DNA of 64,000 nucleotides, taken from the NCBI GenBank assembly GCA_029721435.1, contig CM056588.1:38023430-38087429 (forward strand), written 5' to 3'. This stretch comes from Gymnothorax reevesii. Taxonomy: Eukaryota; Chordata; Actinopteri; Anguilliformes; Muraenidae. The notes beneath the pieces were generated by a model. It saw only the letters and a program-made list of their open reading frames with translations, did no database searches and was not told the origin of the DNA. Made by a program: the position numbers and the translations under genes. Position 1 is the stretch's first letter. Each line of letters starts with the position of its first letter. Shown here piece by piece: positions 45,583-57,049 of this stretch.

Positions 45583-48543
45583 CTACGCTCGCCAGTTTCC
45601 ATATACTATTGTGAATATATGCCAGATACTCAATGACGCAATGGTATCTAGCTTTAAGTCAAGCCTGCTCTTGAAAACCCCCAAGGTCTCTGCCTCAACA
45701 ATATGGTCAGGCAAGCTATTCCACATTGAAATTACTGTTTGGGTGAAGAAATATTTCTGAATATCAGCGCTAAATTTACCTTTGGTCAACTTCCATTTGT
45801 GACCCCGAGTTCTACTCACAACACTTGGTCGAAGGAATCCTACATAATTCACTTTGTTAATCCCTTTAACACATTTAAAGACCTCAATCAAATCACCCCT
45901 TAGCCTCCTTTTCCTAAGATTAAAGAGATTAAGGATCTTCAGCCTCTTGTCATAGCTTTCATCTTTTATACCTGGAATTAATGTAGTGGCTCTTCTCTGA
46001 ACTTTCTCTAGAGCCTCTATATCTTTCTTAAAGTATGGTCCCAAGAACTGTACTCCAGATGTGGTCTGATGAATGCGTTGTACAAAAGAAGCATCACCTC
46101 TTTAGATTTGTACTCAATACTTTTGGCAATGTATCCCAGCATCCCATTGGCTTTTTTAACTGCTACGGCACAATGGCTAGAGCCTGTGAGGGTTTGGTCA
46201 ACAATCACTCCCAGATCTTTCTTGTGTGCAGCACATTCCAGTTTTAAACCTCCCATGAAGTAATCCTGTCTAATGTTTTTATTACCTACATGTACAACTT
46301 TACATTTCGCTACATTAAATTTCATTTGCCACATTTCTGCCCAATTCTGGATTCTATCCAAATCATCCTGAATCACTTTAGTGGACTCTAAACTATTTGC
46401 CAAATCCCCCAATTTAGTATCATCTGCAAATTTAACTAATCTGCTATCAATATTCCTATCAAGGTCATTAATGTAGATGAGGAACAGCTGGGGTCCCAAC
46501 TCCGATCCCTGGGGAACGCCACTCCCCACTAATACCTAGCTCAGATGAGACACCACTGACCACCACTCTTTGTGTTCTGTCCTGTAACCAGTTTTGAATC
46601 CACTCCAGAATACCTCCTGTAACTCCAATGGAGCTCATTTTAAAAATTAGTCTCTTATGCGATACTGTATCAAATGCTTTCTGAAAATCCATGTATATAT
46701 TGTCATAAGCCCTGCTCTGGTCATAAGTCTTGGTGGCCTCTTCAAAAAATTCCAGAAGGTTTGTCAGGTACAACCTCCCCTTACGGAAACCATGTTCGCT
46801 ATCCCTCAAGATACTGTTATGTTCAAGAAATAAGTCCAGCTCATCTTTTATGATAGATTCCAATATTTTGCACGCAATGCAAGTTAAACTGACTGGCCTG
46901 TAATTTCCCGGCTTGGTACGGTCCCCTTTCTTATATATTAGTATTATTTTAGCCTATTTCCAATCATTTGGTATTTCTCCGGTTTCTAAAGACCGTCTTA
47001 AGATGGCGGATAGTGGCTTAAAGATGATCTCACCAACTTCCCTGAGCACTCTAGGATATAAGCCATCAGGACCCGCCACCTTATCTGCCTTTAGTTTATG
47101 CAACTTGTCTAATACTTTGTTATCCCCAACCTCAATTTCCGCTAAATAATCTTGAGCATTTAAAATGCCCCCTGGCCAAATAAAGACCCCTCCGAGGTAA
47201 AATTCTCAACAAAGTAACTGTTTAAGGCATCCGCAACATCCTTGTTATCATATAGCAGCGATGCATTTTTATTCTTTATGCACTTAACCTGCTCTTTAAC
47301 TTTCCTTTTCCTGCTACAGTACTGAAAGAAGCGCTTAAGGTTAGTTGTTTCCCCCTCTGATATTTGTCATTCATACAGTCTTCTAGCATTCCTCGGCTCT
47401 TTTTTTTTTACCACAGCCTTCATTTTACAGTATTCAGCCTTAGTGTTCTCATTGTTATCCTTTATATACATCTTATAAACACTCCTCTTTTCCCTCAAAA
47501 TCCTACAAAGACTTTTGGTCATCCACTGAAGATTCTGCATTTTCAGCTTACTTTTGGACACCTTTGGAATGAATCTGCACTGTGATTCAAGTAAAACCCC
47601 CTTAAATCTTTCCCACATCACATTTACAGACTCACAGTCCAGGAGTGTCTCCCATTTTATTTCACCTAGATATGAGCGCATCTTGTCAGTTTGCCCGCCT
47701 AAAATTGAACATTTTTGTTTTTGAATAAACCTTTTTCCCATGAAACATCAAAATTAACAGCAGAGTGATCACTTGTCCCAAGTGGCTCCAGTACCTCAAC
47801 ATTGCCAATTCTATCTGGGTCATTACAGAGCACTAAGATTAACATTTCCTTCTCTCTTGTAGGTTTATTAACATACTGCACCAAGAAATTATCATTTATA
47901 ACATCTAGAAGTTCTTCCTCCCCCTATCCTGTCCTTTCACCATTTCCCAGTTGATACCAGGATAATTTAAGTCTCCCATAATAATAGTCCCTCCACCTCT
48001 ACAAGCTTGCGTAATCCTCCTAAAAAGCATTTCATTGACTGTACAGTCCAAAGCTGGTGGTCGATAGCATACTCCTACGTTTCAACCTGTCTCGTGTTTG
48101 CCAATGAGCCTGACACAGACATCTTCACAGGGCAAGGAGTGTTCAATTTCAGGAATTTCCTTTACATTTATGTTTTTATTCACATAGATTGCTACGCCCC
48201 CTCCTCGTCTATTACATCTATCCTTCCTAAAGAGCTTATAACCTTCTATATTATATTCATCTCCATCCTCTTCACTAAGCCATGTCTCTGTAATCCCAAC
48301 TATGTCATAGCCCTCACTAATCATAACAGCCTCAAGCTCTGGAAATTTATTTTTTATGCTTCTTGCAATTAAATAAAAACATTTCAGATTATTACTAATG
48401 CTCTTCCCCCTTGATTTCCCATGCGGCTGCTGCTTCAAGTCCCCCACTACGCTTTGTTGCTTTAAAAGTATATCTTTAATAGTGCATATAAGGCCATCAG
48501 CTTTCATCAGGGCAGTCTGCATTTCCATATGTGTAACACTCAC
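45583..48543 (-). pseudogene. LINE ORF2 relic: endonuclease-reverse transcriptase
   Basis: The endonuclease begins near 48460 (CFYLIARSIKNKFPELEAVM) and has GITETWLSEEDGDEYNIEGY (Glu of the TETW motif), GGGVAIYV, and SDHSAVNFDV at 47780 (DH motif). The linker 47367-47741 precedes the reverse transcriptase. The RT segments are EHGFRKGR, YMDFQKAFDTVSHKRLIFKM, SGVPQGSELGPQLFLIYIND and KFADDTKLGDLAN (the FADD catalytic core), then IRPHLEYSS and the C-terminal ALEKVQRRATTLIPG...SLPDHIVEAETLGVFKSRLD. A normal CR1/L2 ORF2 is about 900-1000 residues. This one is broken into at least five frames, so it cannot make active enzyme. Confidence 0.92.
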
Positions 48544-48559
48544 TGACCTCCCTGCCCCC

Positions 48560-48975
48560 CATGTCCCTAGTCTAAATAATCCTGTGCTACCCTCAACATA
48601 CGCTGGCCCAGTGCAAAGGTACCCCTCCGGTTCAGGTGCAGACCATCAAGCTTGAACAGGTCACCCCAGTCCCAGAAAAAGTTCCAGCGCCCCATAAACC
48701 TGTACCCTCCTACACCAGGTTCGTACCCATGTGTTTAACCAGATAAAATTCTGCTTTCCTCTGCTTACACGTGGTACCGGTAGAATCCCGGAGAACACTA
48801 CCATTGAGGATCTGCTCCTAAGCTTCTCAGCTAATTCCACAACTTTGCCTTGCAGAACCTCAAACGTACCCTTACCTATGCCATTTGTCCCAACGTGGAC
48901 CATGACAATTGGATCCCCCCCTCTCTGGCCAGGAGCTTGTCCGCACGCTAGAGCGGGGAGGGATCCATTCCTGAT
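48560..48975 (-). pseudogene. LINE ORF1 relic with SGNH-esterase domain
   Basis: The minus-strand frame carries GGDPIVMVHVGTNGIGKG (the GxND-like block, here GTNG, with Asp replaced), LRSRSSMVVFSGILPVPRVS, and WLNTWVRTWCRR. In a shifted frame (48560-48665) it carries FKLDGLHLNRRGTFALGQRM, where the D-x-x-H catalytic pair DGLH is kept. This is the SGNH-type esterase found in ORF1 of CR1-clade LINEs. The N-terminal part of ORF1 is missing, so the LINE is 5'-truncated near 48975. Confidence 0.85.
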
Positions 48976-48978
48976 AAG

Positions 48979-49815
48979 CGGTACCACGAAGCCAGTTATC
49001 AACTCGGTAACTGAACACCAAGTTTATGTAAGCATGAGCGCGTTCACATAAAAGGGGCGATGTTTGAAGAAAATGACCAATTGCAAACATGGACATAACG
49101 ACTGGAAGCAAAGCTGTGTAGGCTACTTTTCAAATACGGACCAACAGCTCTTAATAAAAAAAATGAAGAGAATAAACATATCATCCTGGCAAAAATTAAC
49201 ACCGTCGCAGCTGCCAAAGACAGAAAGCAAAATTGGCAAAAAAAATAAAATAAAATAAATCACCGACCGTGAAAATGCGTATGTTAATTATAAAGATAAT
49301 ATCACTACAAGTAACTCCCGTATTCATGATTGTCTGTGGCCTATTGCTGCAATAGTGGTGATTCAATTTTACTTCTGCAGCAGTAAATCATGACAACAGG
49401 CGCTATGTAGGCTAGTGAGCGCATCTCTCTCCTTTTCTGCTTTTCAGTTTGATCCAGCACGAAGCCTATTGGGTATAGGGATGTGCGTGTCTTATCGTTT
49501 ATAATGTCACTGCCCCATCAGCAAAATTACAATTGCGCAATTCATTGAACTGACGTGATGCGAGGATGTATTCTTATGGAGTGTATGGATTTTTTTTTCC
49601 AGCTGCAACCCCGGTGGTGTCAAAAGAGCCGGAGAACAAATAATGAATCACTACAAAAACATAATTCAAAGCGGTCAGTAGGCTTACTTTTGCACGCTGT
49701 GATCTGAATCTAGAACTAAACCTACTCCAGAGCAGGTTAGCCGTTCAGCTTATGTTGCCGCGGTGATTTACCTCAGTAAGAAGTGAGCCAGCTTCATGGT
49801 ACGGAAAGGCCAGGG
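48979..49815 (+). mobile_element. PIF/Harbinger-like element relic
   Basis: The left terminus 'gcggtaccacgaagccagtt' (48979) and the right terminus 'agccagcttcatggtacgga' (ending about 49815) are inverted. Next to the left end is 'gagcgcgttcacataaaagg', a leader seen in multicopy fish Harbinger elements. The interior carries a Myb/SANT-like reading frame (49075-49300), the accessory protein that accompanies PIF/Harbinger transposases. No DDE transposase is found in the ~840 bp, so it is non-autonomous or internally deleted. A trinucleotide target duplication could not be fixed. Confidence 0.6.
49075..49300 (+). pseudogene. Myb/SANT-like DNA-binding protein relic
   Basis: Read across frames the plus strand gives LLFKYGPTALNKKNEENKHI then ILAKINTVAAAKDRKQNWQK. 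After an A-rich slippage tract (49239-49258) it gives ITDRENAYVN. The pattern 'L..E(E)..K..I..K......A..K...W..I...VNA' is the Myb/SANT-like (MADF-related) domain encoded by PIF/Harbinger transposons. A stop/frameshift in the poly-A tract and a missing C-terminus make it a pseudogene. Confidence 0.55.
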
Positions 49816-49829
49816 TTAAATCTGAAGTT

Positions 49830-50480
49830 ACCCAGACCCCTGGGTGACTTGGTAAAGGGTCGAGTGTTTGTGTTGGTGTCTATGGCAAACCGTTTTAACA
49901 TTTAATCGAACCACATTCCAATCTGTAATTACATTTGTAGAACCTGAATGTTTGGTTGATTTTGCTCATAACAGGTATGTCAAACGTCAAAAATCATATT
50001 GTTGGAACACATGCTCATTACGCGTGTAAAATCTGAATGTTTGGGTGATCTGGCGCAATTCAGGCCCAGCAGTAAACCTTTACAACCTGGATGTTCTTGC
50101 TGCCTGGCTGTGGGGGTAGAATCCCCTTCGTTCTACACAGCAAGAAGCCGAAGCCATTCCGTCCAGACTACCCTGTGTTCCTCAGAGTTATATCACAGTC
50201 CCCATTGAAGTTAAAGCCCAGTTCCATTAATCTTCTTAAAACAATCTAAATCTCTGTGAAATTCATAATATGTTTATGTTCAATATCCTATAAAGGAACC
50301 ACTTATATATTTATAACACAATTGGACTATAATACTCCATTTTAAGGCTTTTCCATGACAACTGCATCATTTTAGCACATATTCCTATCATGTTGGGTCT
50401 TTTTATTCTCGGGGGAATCTAAGGAGTTGAGTGAAACATGTTTCATTTCCCTTGAGATTATGTTTCACTCTCTTTTTGGA
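49830..50480. other. Intergenic, nothing recognised
   Basis: No supported gene or repeat. Confidence 0.4.
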
Positions 50481-50499
50481 AAGCTCCTGAAAAGCTGGT

Positions 50500-50830
50500 T
50501 AGAATTTGCACGGGCAATTGCCCTGGTGATCACACCTCGATAGGGGGACAGCCCACCTTGTTCGGAGGCGTGGTTTAGAATCTTTAAAGGTACGAGATTC
50601 TAACCAAACGGGCTCTTCTTCTTTTGGCTTCTTCTGCTTCTTCTTCTTCTCTCTTCTTTTCCGAAATCTGGCGCGCGAAAGGCGGGTTAAGGAAGCTCGC
50701 ATTCCACCTCGTTCCGCCCGCTAAGTCCTGCGGATCTCGGTGGGCGGAGGGGGGTGGTATCTGAGTTTCTCGGCCACGTGGTGTGGCCTCGTTCCGCATG
50801 GCCTTCATCTTTTCCAGGTATGAAAATATA
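50500..50830 (+). promoter_or_regulatory. GC-rich promoter-like block with possible 5' exon
   Basis: The block contains GGCGCGCGAAA (E2F-like, 50671), TTCCGCCCGC and GGGCGG boxes, the E-box CCACGTGG (50773-50780), and several CpGs. It ends in 'cttcatcttttccaggtatg' (50805-50824), which contains a good 5' splice site (CAG|GTATGA). A polypyrimidine-AG site follows at about 50928. This could be a promoter and non-coding first exon of a plus-strand gene whose body lies beyond recognition, or the leader of an LTR-type element. No translated product recognised. Confidence 0.35.
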
Positions 50831-50841
50831 TTCTAAATGAT

Positions 50842-51670
50842 ATGTATCTGATATTTGGCTTAACGTTGATTTGTTTGATCCAAGTTTGTGCCTACCTGGT
50901 AATTAAATTATTGTTATTCCTTTTCCAGCTTGTGTGGTCTCCGTGTCTTTTAATCTTTTTATTCTTCCTTGCCCCGTCTCGACGGATACCTAGGGGTATT
51001 ATCCCCACTGAGGAACGACTGGCCAGCGGCCCGGTGTGGGAATTGGTTGGTTAAGTTGGTTTAGGCGACCATGACCTACCTACTGAAAAGGATTGATGTA
51101 TGCTGGTTCTGGATTTTTAACCTATAGGAAACCCATGGACGTAAAGTCGGTTATCCGTTAAAATTCCCTTAAGGAGCTCATGGGCGTGCATATAATCTGG
51201 GTTCATTGTATATATGCTAGTAGAGACTATTGCAGTGATGGTTGACTTCCAACCTCAAATCTAACCAACGAACCTAGGACTCGGACATGGACATTAAAAC
51301 CCAGGAACATTAAGGTAGCGGTGGTGGTTCTCTGTTAGGAATTCAAGGTATAATCACTTCATGTTTTTCCTTAGAGTCTGAGTAACTGGTTATCACTGCC
51401 TCGAGATTCACACGTGCTGTTCCAAAATTATCAATTCTAACTCTAATTTGGAGTCAGATATTTAACAAGGATACGACTTAATTTGGTATTTTAACTGTTT
51501 TATGGAGTCAGATTAATCGTAACCGTTGCGCTTCTATGCCCCGTCCTTGGACGGAGAAAAATATCCATTATATTGTGATCTACACCAGCCAGGAAAATGC
51601 TCGAATTAAAGTTAGTCAATAAGAACACGTGAGTCCTTCACCTCACTGCAATGTCCGTCGATGGCATTGT
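50842..51670. other. Intergenic or intronic, nothing recognised
   Basis: Sequence downstream of the promoter-like block. A short open frame (50842-51054) is Leu/Ile-rich from AT-rich DNA and lacks support. Confidence 0.35.
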
Positions 51671-51685
51671 TTTGCGGGGCCTTAC

Positions 51686-52036
51686 TAGGGCTGGGCGATA
51701 TGGACAAAATCTAATATCTCGATATCGGTGACCGAATACCTCGATATTGATATTTTGCCGATATCATCAGGACAAATGTTGGTGCTTTTGCAAAATATGT
51801 ACACAATAATATTCTCTATAACCATTTATAAGTAATGTTGACATAACGATGAAACAGGTGCAGGCAACAGCTTCAACAGTCTTGCAAGTGCAGAAAAATG
51901 CAACCTATTACTGTAATTCAGCTTTTAAAACCAGAAAAGCCAACACTTATTTCATATCACGATATTACAAAATCCGTGACGATATTTTACTTTGAATCAC
52001 GATATCGATATAATATCGATATATCGCCCAGCCCTA
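51686..52036. mobile_element. hAT MITE (TAGGGCTGGGCGATAT family)
   Basis: The ends are TAGGGCTGGGCGATAT and its inverse ATATCGCCCAGCCCTA. The flanks are GGCCTTAC (51678-51685) and GGTCTTAC (52037-52044), an 8-bp target duplication with one mismatch, diagnostic of hAT. Subterminal 'atatcgatatc' motifs repeat several times. The interior is non-coding. This is a very common fish MITE type; 351 bp here. Confidence 0.9.
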
Positions 52037-52049
52037 GGTCTTACACATT

Positions 52050-52880
52050 TTAGATATCCATAATAGCATTAATCAGAGTGGTGATTTAAGATATCTACAG
52101 CTTTGATTGTCAAGTCAAAACTAAATTTAAGATATCTAAAAATCCTTAAAAACTGTAAGTGGCCATTTTCATTTCAGATATCCAAAATGAAAAACTAGTC
52201 CTGTCTACCCGTCAACAGATATCAACAATACTTTTATGGATATCTGCAATCGTATTGTTGGCAGTCATCATCATACTATAATTTGAGGAACGTTTGTCTT
52301 TGTGTCTGTCTGTTTGTTTCCCTACTCCTCCGAGGTCCTCTGACGGATCTTCACCAAACTTGGTGGGTCTATGTAGGTTGTCCCTGGAATTGTCCTTGAG
52401 GGGTTAGTTTTTTGAAAGGTCAAGGTTACTGGGGTCAAAGGTCAATTTTTCGCACGCCACGGGTAATTCACTAGTAATTCTAATTGTAGATATCTGAAAT
52501 TACATTTTTACTAGTCATAATATGAATTGTGGATATCCATAGTGACATTTTTACTAGTCACAATGTATTTTGGATATTCAAAATTACATTCTAGATATCT
52601 GAAATGAAAATTCTGACTGGTAACAGTTGGATTGAAGATATCTGGAATGGGAGTTTTTCCTAGTAAGAATTCAATTGCAGATATCCAGAATGTTCATTCT
52701 AGATATCCAGAGAGTAATTGTGGGTATCTGAAATTGAAAGCCGAATACACATGAATGGCAAAAGTGACGTCATTGTGGATATCTGAAATGACAATTGTGG
52801 ATAGAAAGAATGTCATTGTGGATAACTGAAATGTTTTGACTAGGAAGAATTGAATTACAGATATCTGTAATGAAAATCCA
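52050..52880. repeat. Degenerate GATATC-rich repeat field
   Basis: About 20 occurrences of (a)gatatc(t/c) are spaced 25-45 bp apart, typically as 'gatatctgaaatgacatt' followed by 'ttactagtca'. Each GATATC is self-complementary, and the unit often reads alike on both strands. A foreign block at 52265-52480 interrupts the field. Confidence 0.7.
52265..52480. mobile_element. Dispersed 'gtctgtctgtttgtttcc' repeat
   Basis: 'gaggaacgtttgtctttgtg', then 'gtctgtctgtttgtttccct', 'ggatcttcaccaaacttggt', and finally 'gtcaaggttactggggtcaa' and 'aggtcaatttttc'. The layout (T/G-rich head, 'cacgaaacttggtgg'-like middle, 'aaggtcaaggtca' tail) is shared with 37918-38152 and 62880-63165. Class unknown; it splits the GATATC field. 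Confidence 0.5.
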
Positions 52881-53167
52881 GTCTAGCTATTAAATGTTAA
52901 AACGGCTTGCCATAGGTGTCCAGTTATCTGACAACGTCACAGTGACATCACGCAGCCTTGCAAGTGCACACTGGCTGTAGGAAGTAATGAATTTGTGAAC
53001 TTTTTAAGGAAGGAAGAGTTGCAATCTGTTTTCAATGTGCTGTGGGGTACCAGAGACAAAAAGGTGTTGATAAAAGTCTTCATTTTTACAAAATACCAGC
53101 AAGTGACACTCCAGTCAATGTTAACTGTGGGGGAGGGGGGGTGCATTTAGCTTTCTTCAGTTGTTCA

Positions 53168-56100
53168 ATTAACTGCCAGAATTTATAACGGTCAGGCGGA
53201 TTTCTATTAGGGGTTGATATATTTGTGATAGTAAATGGCCTGAAATTTCTTTTCGAGTAAGATCTATGAGTAAATCGGAAAATTCTAGGTTTTCAGGTTT
53301 CTGAAGTCGACGGTTTGGTTTTTATGGTCTCCAGAAGGGTCACCCCCCAGAGGGCCAAAATTGAACTGTTGAGAAAAATAGGTATTTGAGTTAAAATATC
53401 TCAGCGTGCCCTGAAAAGCCCAGCTGCATTTTTGCTGCTCTCAGTTTGTTATAGGAGCAGTTTTAGAAAATTTGGAAATTTTGGTGGGCTGTTGAGGGCG
53501 CCACCTATAGGGGGCGCTTGAATATGCCATCTTGGACCAAAGTAGCAGTCACGTTAGAGCCATTCCTCGCTTGCGCCCTCATTAGCCCAAGCTTGCTTAT
53601 ATATGATAGGATTCTATAACAGTGCCTTGTATTATTCCAATTGAAAATGTAGTGGGATGGTGAGTGCGCAGAACTACAGGTGGCACTCAATTGGTGAAGA
53701 TACAAAAATAGGGGTATTCCGTGGCTGTAGATGGCCATGCGCCCCCATCAGATTTGAATGAAATCTGTTTTATTTGATAGCCCTATATGTCCTCTATGTG
53801 TATCAAAAGATTGATGCGGGATTCAACTGTTTTAACCCTTTTTGACCATCATTCCTATTGGTGTGACGTGACCATTCCATACATTTGTCTATATAGTGCT
53901 GTTATGGTACATAAGTCAGCATAGGTGTCAGTTTGAAATCAAAGCCAATGGATGATTTTTAGTGGAGCAATCAGCAATTTAAAGCTCTCTTCTGAACCAG
54001 TGGATAGGGTCCGGCCTTCTGCTGACCTCCTTTGGAATATTTAGAAGATTGGAGGCGGGGCCAGACGGATTGCATGCTTCAACGCTCATGAATAAATTAA
54101 AAAAATAATAATTTTTTGCTTCTTTGTCATGCTAATTTCAGGAAAATAAATCACTCATTATCTCCATCATCCCTACTTCGTTAGAGAAAACTCAGGTGAA
54201 ATTATGATGTCGGACACTTGGTTTTGCCCCCTAGTCTGTTATTTTTTGGAGATAACGACAGAAAACATGAAACGAGCCAAGAGTTAGAAAGAAAAATTTG
54301 TGCACATTGTCTGGTGAAACAAAGTATACAGTGCAACAGCTTGATGCATACAAATAAGAGTGAGAAAATGTGGTGACTCCTTTTTGATGATCTTTTCCAC
54401 CTCTGCTCAGCAGAGGGTTCTATCTGATCCCCCGTCCTGGGCCCACCCACGTGTGCAGTTACATGTATTGCTTCTCCTGTCCCTGTCTCACTGCTGCTCA
54501 ATTGGATGAATAGATTTTTATTTTAGGCCCTCCAGCTAATGAAATAACCTTTAGCCAAGGGCCAGATGTGTGCACCTTCAGTTGGTTACCTTTCCATCAT
54601 GCCTTGTTGCCTTCATCCCTTTATTCAATCCACAGGCGGGACAGTCAGTAAATGGACATGGAGTTTGACAGTGGCTGAGAGTTCTGTGACTTTGATTTGA
54701 TGTCACACTGGTTTCTAATCATTTGGACTGTAACTCACTCCAACTGGGTGTACTATTCTAAGTCATGTGCTCTCACTGTTCTTTGTTGAATAGACCATAT
54801 ATTGTACTAATTCGCATTTGAAACCTTGCCTTACTGGGATGGTCAAAAAGGGTTAAAACAGTTGAACCCCACATCAATCTTTTTGGTCCAGATAGAGGAC
54901 ATATGGGTCATTCCATGTGAAATCAACCAATCTGAGAAAATCCTTCCACCACACCATTTCAGATATGGCTGTATGTCATAACTAGTAAAATGCCAAAATT
55001 TCAGCTTCCTGCCCCAACTACAAACCATCCAAAAAAATAATTATATCTTTGAAAATAACGAGGATTGTATCATTAAATTTGACCCCGCAAGACATTTTTA
55101 TATTTCAATTCTTCATAAATCAGGCAATAATCATTCTAGAGACTTGAAATTTTTCATGTTTATTCAGAAACTACTGTAGATTGCAAATAAACAAATCATT
55201 TGCTTCTAACATGATTATTGACAGTCGTATTAGGCTCAAAGTTAGTATAATTTAGAGTTTCGTCCATTTTCTGTGCCCCCAAAAATTATGATATCACCTC
55301 CACACACTTATTTATTTTCTATGTACTTCTGTACATTTAGTTTTAGGAAATATGACAGAAGTAGCTGGAGAATTATTTTCCTGGGGATGATGGCATGACA
55401 GAAAAGTAAAATGGGCCAATCGTACATGATAAAGACCAGTACCCACTCCTGATGTGAGGAGCAGATCAGCCAGGCCGTATACATTACCTGAAGACTAAAA
55501 GACTGCAACAAAAGATTTGAGGCATTCATGAAGAATAATACTTGATTTATAGGCCGAAGTATCCCAATATGTGCACTGAAAGCAAATATCTTGCTCATTT
55601 TTTTAACATTTTTGATAACGATCATTTGTATCATCATTTCATAATGATTTTGCTCACATATTTAAGTGATTATGACTTCTTATTAAGGTTAATTAGGATG
55701 AAAGTCATCGTACTATGTGTACATACAGCTAGTTTGTTAGATTTTTGTGCACTCGAAAATATGTAGAAATGTCACACACTATAGAAATGGTTACAAGAGG
55801 AACACAAATCTGAAATTTCATACATTTGTTGTTCATGATGTTACTAATGTACACACCAAATATCATTGCCATAGCACCTCTGCTACCTGCTGAAATTCAC
55901 CTTTGATTGTGCGTGATTTATACTTTTTCCATTTTTGAACTTCCATATGTTCAGCATGAATGGGTTTATAATTATCTGTGTTATATTTTATGAAAATATA
56001 CCTATAAATGGGCAAGCACAATAAAGAACAAATCTGTGTTTAGATATTTTCTTGGTTTTTTGGACTTCTAAACATGGACGAGATTGACAGTTTCTTCAAT

Positions 56101-57047
56101 TTTAGACATTCATGGCACTCTATATGATCACCAGGGAACAAATTCTGTTGCAGATTTGGAATCTACACGAAATTCTGAGTCAGCAAGTGAAATTTCAGGT
56201 CTCTATCATGTTTCAATGCTGAGTTATTAACATTTGATTTCTGGAAAATTTCAACAGGACTAAAAAAATTATCAATTTAACTTTTATTTCCGAACACTAA
56301 AACTCCTATCAACATGGGAAATTATTGGAGTAGGAGGCTAAAATTTTGGGATAATTCATCTGATACCATGTTGATTACCACAATAAAATTTCAAGTAAAT
56401 CTGAGATGGTGTGGTGTAAGCCTATTGTTCAAATGGCGTGGAATGACCCATATAGGGCTATTAAATAAAACAGATCTCATTTAAATCTGATGGGGGCGCA
56501 TGGAGATCTACCGCTGCAATTACCCCTATTTTTGCATTTTCACCAAATTGAGCGCCACCTATAATTCCGCGCCCTCACCATCGCACTACAATTTCAAGTG
56601 GAAATGCACAAGATGTTGTTATAGAATCATATCATGTATAAACAAGCTTGGGCTTCTGAGGTCGCAGGCAAGGTATGCCTAAAACATAAGTGCTACTTGG
56701 GCTCAACATGGTGTTTTCAAGCGCCCACTACAGGTGGCACCCTCAACAGCCCACCAAAATTTCTTGCTTTTCCAAAACTCCTCAGATCAGAGAAAATGAA
56801 GCTGGGCTACTGAGGGCGCACGGGTTTATTTCAACTCAAAAACCTACTTTTCTTAAAAGTTCAATTTTGGCCCTCCAGAGGGTGACCCTTCTGGAGGCCC
56901 TAGCAACCAAACCATTCACTTTTGGAGCCTGAAAATTTGGCATTTTCCTGTCTACCCAAAGGCCTTCCACTGGAAAAAAAAATTCAGTCAAATATCTAAC
57001 AGACATATATCACCCACCGCCTGAACGGTATAAATTCTGGCAGTTAA
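53168..57047. mobile_element. Large old foldback, 3.9 kb
   Basis: The outer arms 53168-53788 and 56450-57047 are diverged inverted copies. Landmarks from the outside in are 'ttaactgccagaatttata', 'agggtcaccc', 'gagggccaaaattgaact', 'gccca(c)(c)aaaattt', 'tgggctgttgagggcgcca', 'gcccaagcttg', 'gattctataaca', 'gatgggggcgca', and 'gttttatttgatagccctat'. A second inverted pair is 53786-53850 with 54838-54904. A third is 54899-54967 with 56391-56452. Blocks 53851-54837 and 54968-56390 are spacers. No transposase recognised. Confidence 0.75.
55308..55637 (-). other. Uncharacterised ORF in the foldback spacer
   Basis: A 109-codon minus-strand frame (MMIQMIVIKNVKKMSKIFAF... to ...QKYIENK), hydrophobic and AT-encoded, with SLQVMYTAWLICSSHQEWVL in the middle. 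No domain or splice context is visible. It could be a remnant of a coding sequence carried by the element or chance in AT-rich DNA. Confidence 0.2.
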
Positions 57048-57049
57048 AG

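Larger units (their letters stand above)
45539..48975 (-). mobile_element. CR1/L2-like LINE, 5'-truncated, 3.4 kb
   Basis: Reading on the minus strand from 48975 to 45539: ORF1 esterase part, endonuclease, reverse transcriptase, C-terminal domain, a short 3' UTR ending 'gggctgaacagcctgttctt', then a (TTATG)n tail (45539-45556). This order and the 3' terminal microsatellite are those of the CR1/L2 clade. The coding sequence is split by several frameshifts and stops but all domains are readable, so it is moderately old. It is inserted between two Harbinger-type termini. Confidence 0.9.
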
